The notes: generated by a model from the sequence alone, not told the origin. A stretch of DNA of 64,000 nt from Cladocopium goreaui (GCA_947184155.2 CAMXCT020002687.1:26121-90120); one strand, 5' to 3'. Positions 1 through 10,400 are shown, numbered from the stretch's first letter. A program made the numbers and translations.

Positions 1-97
1 GTTATTCCTATTACGAACCTATATTTTCATGTCTATGATATTTCCCATGGATATTCCACATTTCCATGTCTATGATATCCTGATATTATGTATATGA

Positions 98-206
98 TAC
101 CATCTGGTTATTTAACATAGTCATGGAAAGATCCACCATTTTTAATAGGTTAACCATCTATAAATGGGCAATTTTCCATGGTTATGTAACAAATTACCAG
201 AGGGTA
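98..206. mobile_element. Family A element (TACCATCTGG subtype)
   Basis: A 109-bp element with imperfect TIRs, TACCATCTGGTTA at the left and TTACCAGAGGGTA at the right. The core holds two AT-rich blocks also seen inverted in other copies (GATCCACCATTTTTAAT and CTATAAATGGG). Family A has about 35 full or partial copies in this window. It carries no coding capacity, so it is a non-autonomous, MITE-like or introner-like element. Confidence 0.85.
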
Positions 207-288
207 GTTATACTATAGTTAATGGATATTATGTATATGATAAATAATAACACATAATATGGAATATTATATATCCTAGCTGATAATA

Positions 289-909
289 TCCACATGATTC
301 CTATATGTCCCGTTAAATAACCAGAGGCTATTCCACATTATTTCATGGTGTTTACCCCTATATTTCATGGTAAAAACAATGGTTTCCAGTTAAGATTTTC
401 CAGTTATTTGATGATAAAAACCCTGGTTTCCGGTGAACATTTTCCCTTTCCCAACAATCAAAACCAATCCAGTGATATAGTTGGTAGATGGTTCATCCCA
501 TTATAATCCCATTACTATCCATGGTATCGATGGCCCATTGATAGATGGTTTACCTATTAAAAATGGTGGTTTTTCCCAGGCCTGGCCTATTTAGCCCGTC
601 CCCGTGCGCCCGCGGGTGCCCCGCAATGGGTGCTTCCCTGCGTGCAGTCGGGGGCCTCGTGGAGTCCAGTCGGTTGGAAACCGAAACCCGGGGAGATAGA
701 CATGTTTTTTTTACCATGAAACAGATGGAATATATGGAATATCCATGGTTTATATCTACCAGATGGTATATGGAATAACCATGGTTTATTCATGGTGAAA
801 CCATCAAGGGTGACTGGAAACCACTGGTTTTTACCATGAAATATAGGGGTAAACACCATGAAATAATGTGGAATAGCCTCTGGTTATTTAACATATAGGA
901 ATCATGTGG
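289..909. repeat. Large foldback with roughly 100-bp arms
   Basis: Bases 289-391 and 810-909 are reverse complements with few differences (the left arm begins TCCACATGATTCCTATATG). The 420-bp loop holds a D-like fragment and a GC-rich island at 580-705. It could be an element that captured other sequence, or an inverted duplication. Confidence 0.75.
580..705. other. GC-rich island, possible exon
   Basis: A GC-rich patch inside the foldback loop, preceded on + by a good acceptor (TTTTTCCCAG, ending at 579). One + frame stays open (GASLRAVGGLVESSRLETET) and a minus frame is also open. No donor is convincing and no domain is recognised, so the strand is undecided. Confidence 0.25.
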
Positions 910-1397
910 AAAAACCCTGGTTTATATCTACCATAAACATCCATAAACCATAGTTTAACCTCCATTTATGGTTGGGATTTTCCATGGCTATGTGAAATAA
1001 CCAGATGGTATGTGGAATAACCATGGTTTATTCATGGTGACACCATCAATAAACTTGAATATTCATGGTTAATTCTAACCATGTTTTTTTTGTTTCATCT
1101 ATTTGAGATTAAGAATGTTTTGATATTCCATTCAATAGTGACTATTCCATTAAGAATATTTAAGCACTGTGAAACATCTTAATCACCATAACATCTGACA
1201 TAGGAACTGACTTAATCTATTCAAACCATCAACTATTTGAGATTAAGCCTACTTCCCACTAACAAAACCAGGGATATAGAACTTACGATTCATGGGATGA
1301 GCCATCAACAAACCACCAAGTTTATACTATCCAAGATTCCAACACATACATAAATGTTTTTAAATATATATTTTGTATATTGTCAGATTCAATTGGA

Positions 1398-1452
1398 TAT
1401 ACATACATACATACATACGTACGTACGTACATACATACATAGATACATAGAT
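1398..1452. repeat. Tetranucleotide (CATA/CGTA) microsatellite
   Basis: Consecutive ACATACATAC units change to ACGTACGTAC and back, directly before a family A element. Confidence 0.9.
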
Positions 1453-1455
1453 ACG

Positions 1456-1550
1456 TACCCTCTGGTAAACTAACATAACTATGGAAAATCGCCATTTATA
1501 GCTGATTTACCCATTAAAAACGGTGATTTTCCATAGTTCACCAGAGGGTA
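1456..1550. mobile_element. Family A element
   Basis: A 95-bp copy beginning TACCCTCTGGTAAAC. The right end is slightly shortened (TTCACCAGAGGGTA). It is followed at once by a GC-rich exon-like patch. Confidence 0.85.
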
Positions 1551-1652
1551 CTGGATCAGCACGCTTTGCCACGCCTTCGCCGCCCAAGGAATCCGTTCAC
1601 CCGGCAGTGGCACCATTTCGGCGTTCTCCCGGCGCGTTGGAAGTTTGTTGAT
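1551..1652 (+). CDS. Possible exon after an A element
   Basis: A GC-rich stretch open in frame 1 (LDQHALPRLRRPRNPFTRQW), lying right after the acceptor-like right end of the preceding A element. No donor stands out and no domain is recognised. It is Arg/Pro-rich and could be non-coding. Confidence 0.25.
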
Positions 1653-1689
1653 TTAGCCCCATTCGCATCCATGAACTATAGTTACCCAT

Positions 1690-1790
1690 ATCAACTGAAT
1701 AAACTACAGATATAACATCCATTAATTATAGTATAACTATAGTACAACTATAGTAACTATAGTATAACTATAGTATAACTATAGTCTGAC
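1690..1790. repeat. Short tandem repeat of TATAACTATAG
   Basis: About eight degenerate copies of an 8-12 bp unit based on the palindromic core CTATAG. Confidence 0.8.
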
Positions 1791-2340
1791 TAAGTTGCTT
1801 TATAACCCAAACGTTCTCTCCCGGACACCGAAACGTTCAACCTATAAGATCTATATAAGATCTATCGTATCTATATAAAAATACAAGTTTTGAGTTTTGT
1901 TTCTGGGGAAAAATTTAAAACTTTTGTTGGACTAAGGCGTCACCATTTGAAAATGCCAGGTTTACGACAAGATTTGTACTTCTGAATTTGTGCCTCAGCT
2001 GCACTTCTCGCAGACATCAATCAACATTCATGATAGGAAATGCTTGAAATCACGGTGAGTGACAAATGCATACAAATGCAACAAGACGCAGGCAAGATCA
2101 AGATTTAGAGTGTTCGCAGTTTGTGAAAAGCAGGCGCCGAAGCAAAAACAGCAGACAGAAACTTGGAAACCGCGGTTTCACATGTCCTTTCCGTCCCATG
2201 TCAGACAAATAAAGAAAACACATACATCATTTGACATAAGCACATAGAATAAATTTGAGTAGATAAAGAGAATAGATAAATCAATTGCTAAGTAGATGAA
2301 TACATACTGAAAGAAATTAACACATAAATGGATCAATAGA

Positions 2341-2420
2341 GATATATATATATATATATATATAGATATATATGTATATATAAGTGACACATATATATAT
2401 ATATACATACATACATATAC
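2341..2420. repeat. TA/TATG microsatellite
   Basis: A TA-dinucleotide tract grading into ACATACATAC. Flanking AT-rich DNA from about 1800 to 2700 shows no supported gene. Confidence 0.85.
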
Positions 2421-2664
2421 ATATAAGTGACAAAATGTCTATATGGATGTGTGTATATATATATGATATAGTAGGATTGACTCAGATGAAGACCAGTTGC
2501 TTTGGCACAGTTCGTTGGATTACCGAGGCGGCAGTACTTCGATTAGTGGATCAGGCAGGGGAAACCTTTTGGGGAATCCACGGGGAACTCCGTTTCCAGT
2601 CACTCGGTAATATAGTGATAATATAGTGATAATATAGCTGTATATATATATATACTATATCCAT

Positions 2665-2708
2665 TTGGTTGGTGGTTAGGAACATGAATTTTATTTTTCC
2701 ATATATGG
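2665..2708 (+). mobile_element. Family B left-end fragment
   Basis: Matches the first 40 or so bases of family B (TTGGTTGGTGGTTAGGAACA). The right half, including the acceptor-like segment, is missing and a different sequence follows from 2718. Confidence 0.7.
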
Positions 2709-2717
2709 TGTATATCT

Positions 2718-2757
2718 GGATCTTTGGAAACAGACTCCGGAACCAAGAACAGACTCC
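2718..2757. repeat. One arm of a distant inverted pair (partner 6543-6582)
   Basis: The stretch holds GAAACAGACTCCGGAACC and recurs as its reverse complement at 6543-6582 with about four differences. Both copies lie next to a truncated family B left end, and together they bracket the 2.76-6.46 kb block. Confidence 0.75.
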
Positions 2758-4642
2758 GACCTAAACCCAATTTAGATGTCAGTCTTCAAGCTGCTGGCAA
2801 CACCCAACATACAAGTGAAACTTTCAGGTTTTGAGCATCTCGGAGGAAACCCTTGTGTTTTTGCTGTTTGTTTTATCATTGTTTCATCGGTGCGCCGATG
2901 GTTCTTGGTCAGCTTGGTTGTTGCTTTGTTTCCCCATCAGGCAAGCGAATGGACTAATCACATCTTCAGCAGCCTTGGAAGGGGGTAAGCCAAATATGAA
3001 AGGAGGCATGTTGTTGGTACTGCATATGCCAGGACAAAATCATTTTGTGTATCGTGACCCCCATGACGCAGGGTTTGGTCTGCAGCACCTGGTCTGCTGG
3101 CCTAAAGCATTTGGTCTGCCAGCCATTTTTTTGCATTTGCAACCTGGGTACCCTGCCTACGCCCTGCTTGTGCTGAAGGCCTGCACCATCGGAATATCTA
3201 TTCTGGCACCGGCCCAAGTCCGATGACCAATCATTGCAGGAGATAGGCTTGCGCTGTGCTTGTCATTCTGCGAGATAGCGAGTTGTTATTTTTTTGCACT
3301 GTTGGGCAATCATCTCCTCCTATGCCCTTGTCGAAGTCATCGCTCTCAAATTGGGCAACTGGCTGCCTTTACCATAACTACCGCAAACCTTTGAGATGTC
3401 TTGTTTAGAGAGGCATGGTTAACTTCATACATCGTCGTGCAACTTATCATCATGAACTATAGTTTCTATCCAAGTTGCCCCGCGTTGCTGATGGCAAAAC
3501 CCGCATACTCGCAATTCCTGCATTCAATGCATTTGAGTTTTGACGCGCGCGGCAGGTCGTGGGCGGATGTGGCAGAAGCCTGGCAGCAGCCAAGGCACAT
3601 TGACTTTGAATCCTTCTTCCCGCAGCGTGTTTTCTCCCTGGCTTGTTTTGCCATCTTTTGCAACCAGTTTCGTTAAAGCATGGTGACAATCATCCGGAGG
3701 TTTCAATAGACGGCACGTTTGCAATACAGTTGGCGTCAAAAAGACAGAAACCATAGGGAGCCTACAGCCAAGTTCACAGTCACACCAGGTCATACCATGT
3801 CAGCCTCAATGCCTTCGTCCAAGGCTATATCCATGGAAGGCTTGGTGGTACAGGGGCTTTTGGACACATTAGGTGTGCTTGGTGGGTTGCCAGCTTCTCA
3901 TTGCATGAGCTTGTGAGCGCCTTTTTGCGTTTGCAATCGCCATACTCAGCGGCAAGCGGCAAGCCGGTGGATGTGTCCATTCATTGCTGACTTGGCTTCG
4001 CCCGCGCTTGGAAAGCAAAACGGAAGAAGTGATGTTTCATCGGAAAACCGATGGGTGATGTAGGGCTGTTTGGTTAGCAGAGCAGTGTTAACGGAAGCTT
4101 GGCTGATTGATGCTGATTGACACGTGCTTGCACCTTGCGCATGTCATTGCTTTCCTCTCATTGTGTTCCCCCTTTCTGCGCGGATACTGAGCAGAAAGAG
4201 AAGTGTGCAGAGAGAACCCGCGATATGCTGCTGGCATACCTCAAAGAGGAAGACCGGGCCCCAAGCCACGCTGAAGAATGAAAACAATTTTTGCTTGCCA
4301 TGCGCTGCAGGGTTGCGAAGATGAACGTTGGGAATTTACTCCTGTTTTGGCGGCTCTGCACACGCTCAGTGATTTCCATTGCCTTTTCATTTTGCCTCAC
4401 CTGTGACCTTTTTTCACCCGGTCTTTTTCATCGGCTGGGCCGATGCAAGGATTTATAAGAAATCGCTTGTAAGTCCAACTAACTGAGCTTTCAGCTTGCT
4501 GTTGCTTAGGTGCTTGGTTGCGGCAGGACTCTGGGAGCAGATGGGCCCTGGGAGAAGAGAGCGGAAGGCTGGGACGCATCAACGCCAGACCCCGGATGCC
4601 CACCCCAACCATCTGGAGCACAGAGTTTCAAAAAAAGTTGCT

Positions 4643-4672
4643 GGTCAGGCGTTGCGCGTGCAACGCCTGACC
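4643..4672. repeat. 30-bp near-perfect palindrome
   Basis: Two 13-base arms (GGTCAGGCGTTGC and its complement) surround the loop GCGT. A one-mismatch relative lies at 4769-4795, so this is a second small hairpin repeat in the block. Confidence 0.85.
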
Positions 4673-4792
4673 TCAAGAAATGTTATCTGCTCCCCGTAGA
4701 TGTCTGGATGCTCCACATAGATGGCCCCAAAACTTCTACGTCCGACCAACTTCTACGTCCAACTTCTAGGTCGGGCGTCGCGCGTGCAACGC

Positions 4793-4970
4793 CGGAGTCC
4801 GACGGAATTATCCAACCTACGCATACTGAGTCCGACGGGATTTGTCCAACATAAGCATACAGAGTCTCACGAGGTCTTTCCAACATATGCGTACAGAGTC
4901 TTTGCACAAGCATACAGAGTCCAACGCGATTTTTCCAACATAAGCAGACAGAGTCCGACGCAGTTTGTCC
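4793..4970. repeat. 34-bp tandem repeat, about five units
   Basis: Units start at 4814, 4848, 4882, 4908 and 4937, with a partial one before. The consensus begins AACATAAGCATACAGAGTC. Units three and four are shortened. Both strands stay open through the array, which explains the overlapping Cys/Ser-rich open frames there. Confidence 0.8.
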
Positions 4971-5469
4971 GCGCACGCTTTCAATATGAATATGGACAAT
5001 GCGGTACTTGCCTATTCGCTGCTAGAGAGAAAAGGATTCATGCTTCACTGCTTGCCGCATCTCCGCTTCTTGAGGCCCAGCCCTGCATTAAAAGATCTCA
5101 GACCCTTTAGGCAGGACCCAAAGCATGATCAGCGTGTGAAATTTTGGTTTAGCTGTTTAGCCCGTGACCGCTACTCATGTAGGATTGGTAGGCGTTCCTG
5201 ATCAATGTGCCACTGCAAACGTGACCCGACATGAAAGCAAGTCAATGATCCTTCTTTGGCAGGTCTTGTGCCAGAAGGCTGGGTCAGGGGAACCGTTTGT
5301 TTGCACCGGATTCTGTTTACATGGTTGCAATTTTTCATCGGCACGCCGATGTTGGTCCTTATTGCTTTTCATTGGCTTGCCGATGTCCTGCCTTTTCCTT
5401 CACATTTTTTCACCGGCTTGGCGATGCCCTGTCATTGAAATCAGTCTGAGGGGAACAGGATCCACGCTA

Positions 5470-5778
5470 TCAAGCGCAGTCAAATTCAGGCTCGGCCGCG
5501 GCAACTGCAGCCTTTGTGTCGGCCAAAACCATTGCCGGGAAGGCTGATGAGGAGGGCACTGGTATGAGCTCAACCTGAAGAGCGCTCGCCAGAAGAAAGC
5601 AAATGCAACAGATCAAACTTCCGGAGCAAAGGCTGTTGCAAAACCAAAGACCAAGGCAGCCCAGAAACCAAGGGTAAGCAAGACTTCATCCGATCAAGAC
5701 ACACAGCTTTGCACTGTGAACTTTGAACTGGCCACTGGAAAGAAGGCAGTGATCGGCAAACGTGACAGAGGGACTTGA
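5470..5778 (+). pseudogene. Possible frameshifted Lys/Ala-rich coding relic
   Basis: One frame reads from about 5462 to 5575 (ATAAFVSAKTIAGKADEEGT) and stops. A second frame takes over from 5551 to a TGA at 5776-5778 (QKKANATDQTSGAKAVAKPK, ending GKKAVIGKRDRGT). Codon use looks protein-like in both, and a single frameshift would join them. There is no intron signal at the switch and no recognised family. It may be a decayed gene or chance. Confidence 0.3.
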
Positions 5779-6616
5779 ACAGTCAAATGCAAATTTCCTT
5801 TGTGTTTTCAAAGAGTTTTCTCATTTTTGTTTTTGAGAACGGCAAACTGTCAAAGTTAATCTGACGAGCGGCGTGAGGTCAAAGCATCGCAAGTTTACCC
5901 CGTCAAGTTTGCCTTGGAGCTGGTGAAGAAACATTTTCACTACGGGGAGTAGCTTTTCTATTGTTGATGGTTGCGCTCGATGATGCGCCCTACTGTCAAC
6001 TTGGGGGCAGGCCTTCTTGAAATGAAGCCGCGGCAGGTGCGCTTGATGCAAGGTGCATCATTACAAGCCACTAGTGCGGGAAAATGCCTCTTCCTGTTCA
6101 CGAGCCTGCTTCAGTTCAAGTTATCAGTTTCATAGCCGTTGACCGTTGGATTGATTGTAGGTGCCAGCTTCAACCCTTCCACCCCTTTGTCATATTGGTG
6201 GTAATTCTCAAGAGTTGATCCTGCTCTGCCCTAGCTGCTGCTCGTGCGATCTGCTGTGAGAGCATCGGGTATGTTTCTTGATTTGTTCAAGCCTGCATCC
6301 ACTTGCGCCGCTCAGAAGAGAAATCTTTGCAGATTTCGACTCCGGCAGCATGTCCAAGCAGATTCTTGATTCCAAAGAACCAATAGCATCGGCCTGCCGA
6401 TGAAACTAAAAGATTTCATAGCCAAGACTCCAGAGGCCAGATACATCAGCGCAGCCTGGTGCTCGTGACTGCATTGTCCTATCTACATAGCTTTTCAAAA
6501 TCATTATTTTTTTTGTTATATGTTACAACCGACTGTTTTCTTGGAGTCTGTTCTTGGTTCCAAAGTCTGTTTCCAAGAATCCAGATATTGCATATATATA
6601 TAATTACTATATCCAT

Positions 6617-6650
6617 TTGGTTGGTGGTTTGGAATATGAATTTTATTTGG
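6617..6650 (+). mobile_element. Family B left-end fragment
   Basis: Only the first 34 or so bases of family B are present (TTGGTTGGTGGTTTGGAAT). This mirrors the fragment at 2665 beside the inverted pair. Confidence 0.7.
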
Positions 6651-6709
6651 AGGGCTAATTATTTTAGGATTTTTTTTTGATCAGGTTTAGGAATTATTTT
6701 TGGATTCCT

Positions 6710-7012
6710 GCTTCTCTGCTTTTCCTGCTTTTCCTGCTTCTCTGCTTTCCTGCTTTTCCTGCTTTTCCTGCTTTCCTGCTTCTCTGCTTTTCTGCTTTTT
6801 TGCTTTTCTGCTTCTCTGCTTCTCTGCTTCTCTGCTTTTCTGTTTTTCCTGTTTCTTTGCTTCTCTGCTTTTCCTGCTTTTCCTGCTTCTCTGCTTTTCT
6901 GCTTTTCTGCTTCTTTGCCTTTCTGCTGTTTTGCTTTTGTGCGTTTCCTGTTTCTTTGCTTCTCTGCTTTTTGCTTCTCTGCTTTTTTTTTGCTTTGCCT
7001 GCTTTAAATACT
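6710..7012. repeat. Polypyrimidine CTGCTTTTC tandem tract
   Basis: About 300 bp made of CTGCTT(T/C)TC variants, with pyrimidines almost only on the + strand. The repetitive Ser/Phe/Cys frames on + and Lys/Glu/Arg frames on minus are by-products. Confidence 0.9.
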
Positions 7013-7127
7013 TGATTTTCATGTAAGATGCATTTTGCACAGTATTTACATCCCTGAGTATCACATGACCAACCTTCTCTTGAAAACTAGCAACGTAACA
7101 TGTGAGAAGAGGTGCTTGCATTCTGCT

Positions 7128-7156
7128 TTGGGGGGAGGCGCTGCGCCTCCCCCCAA
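7128..7156. repeat. 29-bp perfect palindrome with single-base centre
   Basis: TTGGGGGGAGGCGC, one T, then the exact complement. Its right arm starts a C-rich stretch (7143-7178) that recurs on the other side of the GATA array at 7906-7939. Confidence 0.9.
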
Positions 7157-7254
7157 TCCCCCCCTCCCGCTTTTTTTTAATTTAAACTTAAACCCAAGTT
7201 ACATTAGTTGGTTTTTGCGAACTAACCTTCTCTGGAAAGCTGACAGGATTACAT

Positions 7255-7256
7255 GT

Positions 7257-7297
<41 letters not shown>

Positions 7298-7905
7298 CTA
7301 GATAGATAGATAGATAGCCAGCTAGATAGATAGATAGCTAGAGAGATAGATAGCTAGATACCTCGATAGATAGATGGCTAGATAGATAGCTAGATAGATA
7401 GATAGATGCTAGATAGATAGCTAGATAGATAGATAGATAGCTAGCTAGATAGATATAGCTAGATAGATAGCTAGATAGCTAGATAGATAGATAGATAGCT
7501 AAATAGATAGGTAGATAGTTAGCTAGATAGATAGATAGCTAGATAGATAGCTCGATAGCTAGATAGCTGGATAGACAGCTGGATGGCTAGATAGATAGAT
7601 AGCTAGATAGATAGAAAGCTAGATAGCTAGATAGCTAGATAGATAGTTAGCTAGATAGCTCGATAGCTAGATAGCTGGATAGACAGCTGGATGGCTAGAT
7701 AGATAGATAGCTAGATAGATAGAAAGCTAGATAGCTAGATAGCTAGATAGATAGTTAGCTTGATAGCTAGATAGGTAGATAGATAGCTAGCAAGATAGCT
7801 AGCTAGATAGGTAGATAGATAGCTAGATAGATAGATAGCTTGCTAGATAGATAGCTTGCTAGATAGATAGCTAGCTAGATAGCTAGCTAGCTGGATAGAT
7901 AGCTA
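7255..7905. repeat. GATA satellite with 108-bp higher-order unit
   Basis: A 650-bp array of GATA interspersed with GCTA. Two nearly identical 108-bp blocks start at 7551 and 7659 and share the same rare variants (CTGGATAGACAGCTGGATGG), so part of the array grew by duplicating a longer unit. Confidence 0.9.
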
Positions 7906-7974
7906 GCGCCCTCCCTCAATCCCCCCCACCCGCTTTTTATCTAATCCCAAGCTTCCGCATCTGTAAATATTTGG

Positions 7975-8221
7975 GTGAACATGCTCACATGTAGAACATC
8001 CCATGCAAAATGGAAGGTGAACATGCCAAAATGTGGCAAATACCATACAAAATGGAAGGTGAACATGCCCACATGTAGCAAATCCCATGCAAAATGGAAG
8101 GTGAACATGCCAAAATGTGGCAAATACCATACAAAATGGAAGGTGAACATGCCCACATGTAGTAAATCCCATGCAAAATGGAAGGTGAACATGCCCAAAT
8201 GTGGCAAATACCATGCAAAAT
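7975..8221. repeat. 42-bp tandem repeat arranged as 84-bp dimers
   Basis: Units begin at 8001, 8043, 8085, 8127, 8169 and 8211 (partial). Two types alternate: one with CCATGC and AAAATGTGGC, the other with CCATAC and CACATGTAGC. The length is a multiple of three, so long frames open on both strands. There are no spacers, so this is not a CRISPR array. Confidence 0.9.
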
Positions 8222-8330
8222 GACAAATTCAAGTTCCAAACCGTTGCAAACACTAGGCAAATGGTACCAGCCAAGAAATCCCAAAAAAATTCCCAAACCT
8301 GCTCAAAAAAAAAATCCTAAAACTATTTCA

Positions 8331-8415
8331 CACCCTTTTTATTTTTCCATATATTGGGAATAATCATCCCAACTGATTTTCACAATTTTTCAGAGGGGTT
8401 GAAACCACCAACCAG
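8331..8415 (+). mobile_element. Family B, left end missing
   Basis: Contains the family B middle (TATTGGGAATAATCATCCC), the acceptor-like TTTTTCAGAGGGG and the right end ACCACCAACCAG. The CTGGTTGGTGG start is absent. Confidence 0.75.
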
Positions 8416-8584
8416 TTATGTACCGAAACAGTCATGTTGAGTACTCAAGTCAAGAAATTCATCCATTCAGCATCCATGTTTTTTTCCACTTGATGAAAAC
8501 AGCTCGGTCATTCCCCAATTTTTCATCCAATTTAGAACACCATTGGTTCCAGCGGTAACCCAGTTTTGAGCGATATTTATACTA

Positions 8585-8697
8585 GGTGCCCCAAAGGATA
8601 GCTAAGTTGGATTATAACCCCAATAACTAGGGTTTATGGTAATTCTAACTATGGTCAATGGGGTTAACAAACCAACATGTAACTGGGGGGCCCTGCC
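8585..8697. mobile_element. Family E element
   Basis: Foldback of about 113 bp, starting GGTGCCCCAAAGG and ending GGGGGGCCCTGCC. Inside are paired ATAACCCC/GGGGTTA and AACCAAC blocks. It is related to copies at 27262-27382 and 52798-52926. Confidence 0.65.
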
Positions 8698-9201
8698 TTG
8701 TAATGGGTCTCCGACAAAAACATGCCTTCCCGAGCAAAACGAGTCAGCTTGCTGAAAGCATTAGGGTCAGGTTTATCCAGGCTTTCATGGGCTTTTATAT
8801 CTCTGTTCAGTTGGAGAGAATAGGTTGGAGATGTGTTAGAATAAATAGGGTGCGCTTAGTCATGTCGCGGAAGGAATCCCATGGGTATGGGATGGTTTGG
8901 GTGTCTTCAATTTAGAAAAGTATCCATTTGTGACACCAAATGGGGTCTTTCCGACAATTGTACCCCTTATAAAACGGGGACCGTTTTATCACACAACTTA
9001 CGATATTATCCCAGTGGAACCCAATAGTTATTCCATAATCACCCCACAATCCATCTCACTGGTTCTCTCCTTTATTACATTAACCATATTTACAAGGGTC
9101 AGTTCTAAGTTGATTTATCACCCATCTAACTATGCTTGGAGTACCCATAAACCCAACAGCTAAACTAGTTATGTTTACGAACTTAGATGGATCAAGATAG
9201 T

Positions 9202-9308
9202 TACCCTCTGGTAGTTTGTTACATAGCAATTGAAAACACCCCATTTATAGTTGATTTACCTATTCAAAATGGTGATTTTCTATAGTTATGTTAGTTTACC
9301 AGAGGGTA
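9202..9308. mobile_element. Family A element
   Basis: A 107-bp copy with both ends intact (TACCCTCTGGTA and TTTACCAGAGGGTA). Confidence 0.85.
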
Positions 9309-9629
9309 GATGGAAAACAACCACAGTTATGTGGTAAACCTCCGAGAAATCCAATGGTCCCAACATGGGTTTGTCTGATATTTTCGAGAATCCCCTAAAT
9401 TTGAGGGTTGATTATCACAAGTTTCCTACTGGACTGTCTATTCTATGTCGACTTTTAACAGATATCCCCATGAAAACCCTCAGATCTCATGGAATCCGAC
9501 GGGAAATCAATCCCAGGAAGTTCCATGGAAACTCCCATGAAGTTCCATGAAAATCCTACGGAAATCCCACGGAAATCCTCCATGAAAATCGTCTGAAGCG
9601 AGGACTTGCTGCGGCTCTGTTCTTGTCAG

Positions 9630-9678
9630 GGCGTCACCTGCCCCGAGGCTGCGGCAGGGCTGATTCCACCAGCCTTTG
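9630..9678 (+). CDS. Candidate 49-nt exon
   Basis: A strong acceptor (GGCTCTGTTCTTGTCAG, ending at 9629) and a consensus donor (G|GTGAGT at 9679) bound a GC-rich 49-nt segment. Frame 1 reads GVTCPEAAAGLIPPAF. No family is recognised. The matching splice signals at both ends are the main support. Confidence 0.5.
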
Positions 9679-9688
9679 GTGAGTTTTA

Positions 9689-9790
9689 TACTGGTTAATA
9701 ATGATTAATGATGATTAATGATGATTAATCATGGTTAATGGTGGTCAATTATTGTGGTTGATAATGGTTGATCATGGTTAAGAGTGGTGG
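9689..9790. repeat. Degenerate TGATTAATGATGGTTAA minisatellite
   Basis: Tandem TGATTAATGA variants just after the exon at 9630-9678. Similar ATTAACCAT arrays recur at 19740, 35583, 37797 and 46071. Confidence 0.7.
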
Positions 9791-10092
9791 TTAACCATGT
9801 TTTTACACATACATATATATATAATTGATTCAACCAACCAAATAGATGTATTGTATATTAGTGGTTAAGTACGATTAATGATAATGTGTTATGATTTATT
9901 TCATCCCTTCCCCCATTATTAGACACCTCCCAGAAACCATGTGACTGAGACCATCCCGATGGGTGCTATGGGTCAAGTCATTGGGTAGCCAATAACCGAT
10001 GGCTACTAAACATAGACTTAAATCCTACACATATGACACCCCTAAAATGAACCCACCGTTTTAAGGTTTTTTTTTGACCCATGCGTCCCCAG

Positions 10093-10155
10093 ACGTCGTA
10101 TTTCCCGCGGCAGAACAGCGGCACCTTGCAACTCTTGGCCGCTCTGCTCAGTGCC
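10093..10155 (+). CDS. Candidate exon, unknown protein
   Basis: The acceptor is a T-run followed by ACCCATGCGTCCCCAG, ending at 10092. Frame 1 reads TSYFPRQNSGTLQLLAALLS. A good donor (GTAAGG) lies at 10156; a second possible donor (GTATCC at 10188) would extend the same open frame. The peptide has a short Leu/Ala helix-like stretch. No domain is recognised. Confidence 0.5.
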
Positions 10156-10219
10156 GTAAGGGGCACCCAGCGAAATCGGCACAGAAAGTATCCTTGAGCC
10201 ATTGGATGCGAGTGATGGT

Positions 10220-10400
10220 TGGTTAATATATGGTTAATATATCGGCTGATATATATTTATATACATACCATATATATATACCATATATATATATACATAT
10301 ATATTATGGCCCATATATATATATAATTGATTGATTGATTGAATGACGTTAATATATGGTTAACATATTATGGTGAGTATATGATGAATATATGGTGAAT
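10220..10400. repeat. TA-rich and TATGGTTAATATA repeats
   Basis: Low-complexity AT tracts and degenerate copies of a short AT-rich unit. No gene is seen. Confidence 0.7.

Larger units (their letters stand above)
2885..6402. repeat. Seven dispersed CATCGG-loop-CCGATG hairpins
   Basis: The hairpins lie at 2885-2900, 4038-4053, 4429-4445, 5336-5351, 5370-5385, 5411-5426 and 6387-6402. The stem is CATCGG/CCGATG and the loops are TGCG, AAAA, CTGGG, CACG, CTTG, CTTG and CCTG. Five are perfect, the one at 5370 has one mismatch and the one at 5411 is weaker. Most are preceded by a T-rich run. I saw none elsewhere in the window. Loop variation with a conserved stem suggests that the fold matters or that the hairpins spread as a small repeat. 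Confidence 0.75.
2760..6460. other. Compositionally distinct block without A/B elements
   Basis: About 3.7 kb with higher GC and no family A-I copies, although such copies occur every 0.5-1 kb elsewhere. It contains short hairpins, a 34-bp tandem repeat and a few short open frames such as 2831-3226, none with recognisable domains or a consistent exon chain. Possible origins are an old unique segment, a decayed gene region, or inserted DNA bounded by the inverted pair at 2718 and 6543. Confidence 0.5.

Noticed and set aside
6677-7121. Long open frames on both strands (Ser/Phe-rich on +, Lys/Glu/Arg-rich on minus)
   Set aside because: They follow a CTGCTTTTC simple repeat; both strands open at once and the peptides are pure repeats.
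7975-8221. CRISPR-like regular repeat
   Set aside because: Units are directly adjacent without spacers and the DNA is eukaryotic in character.
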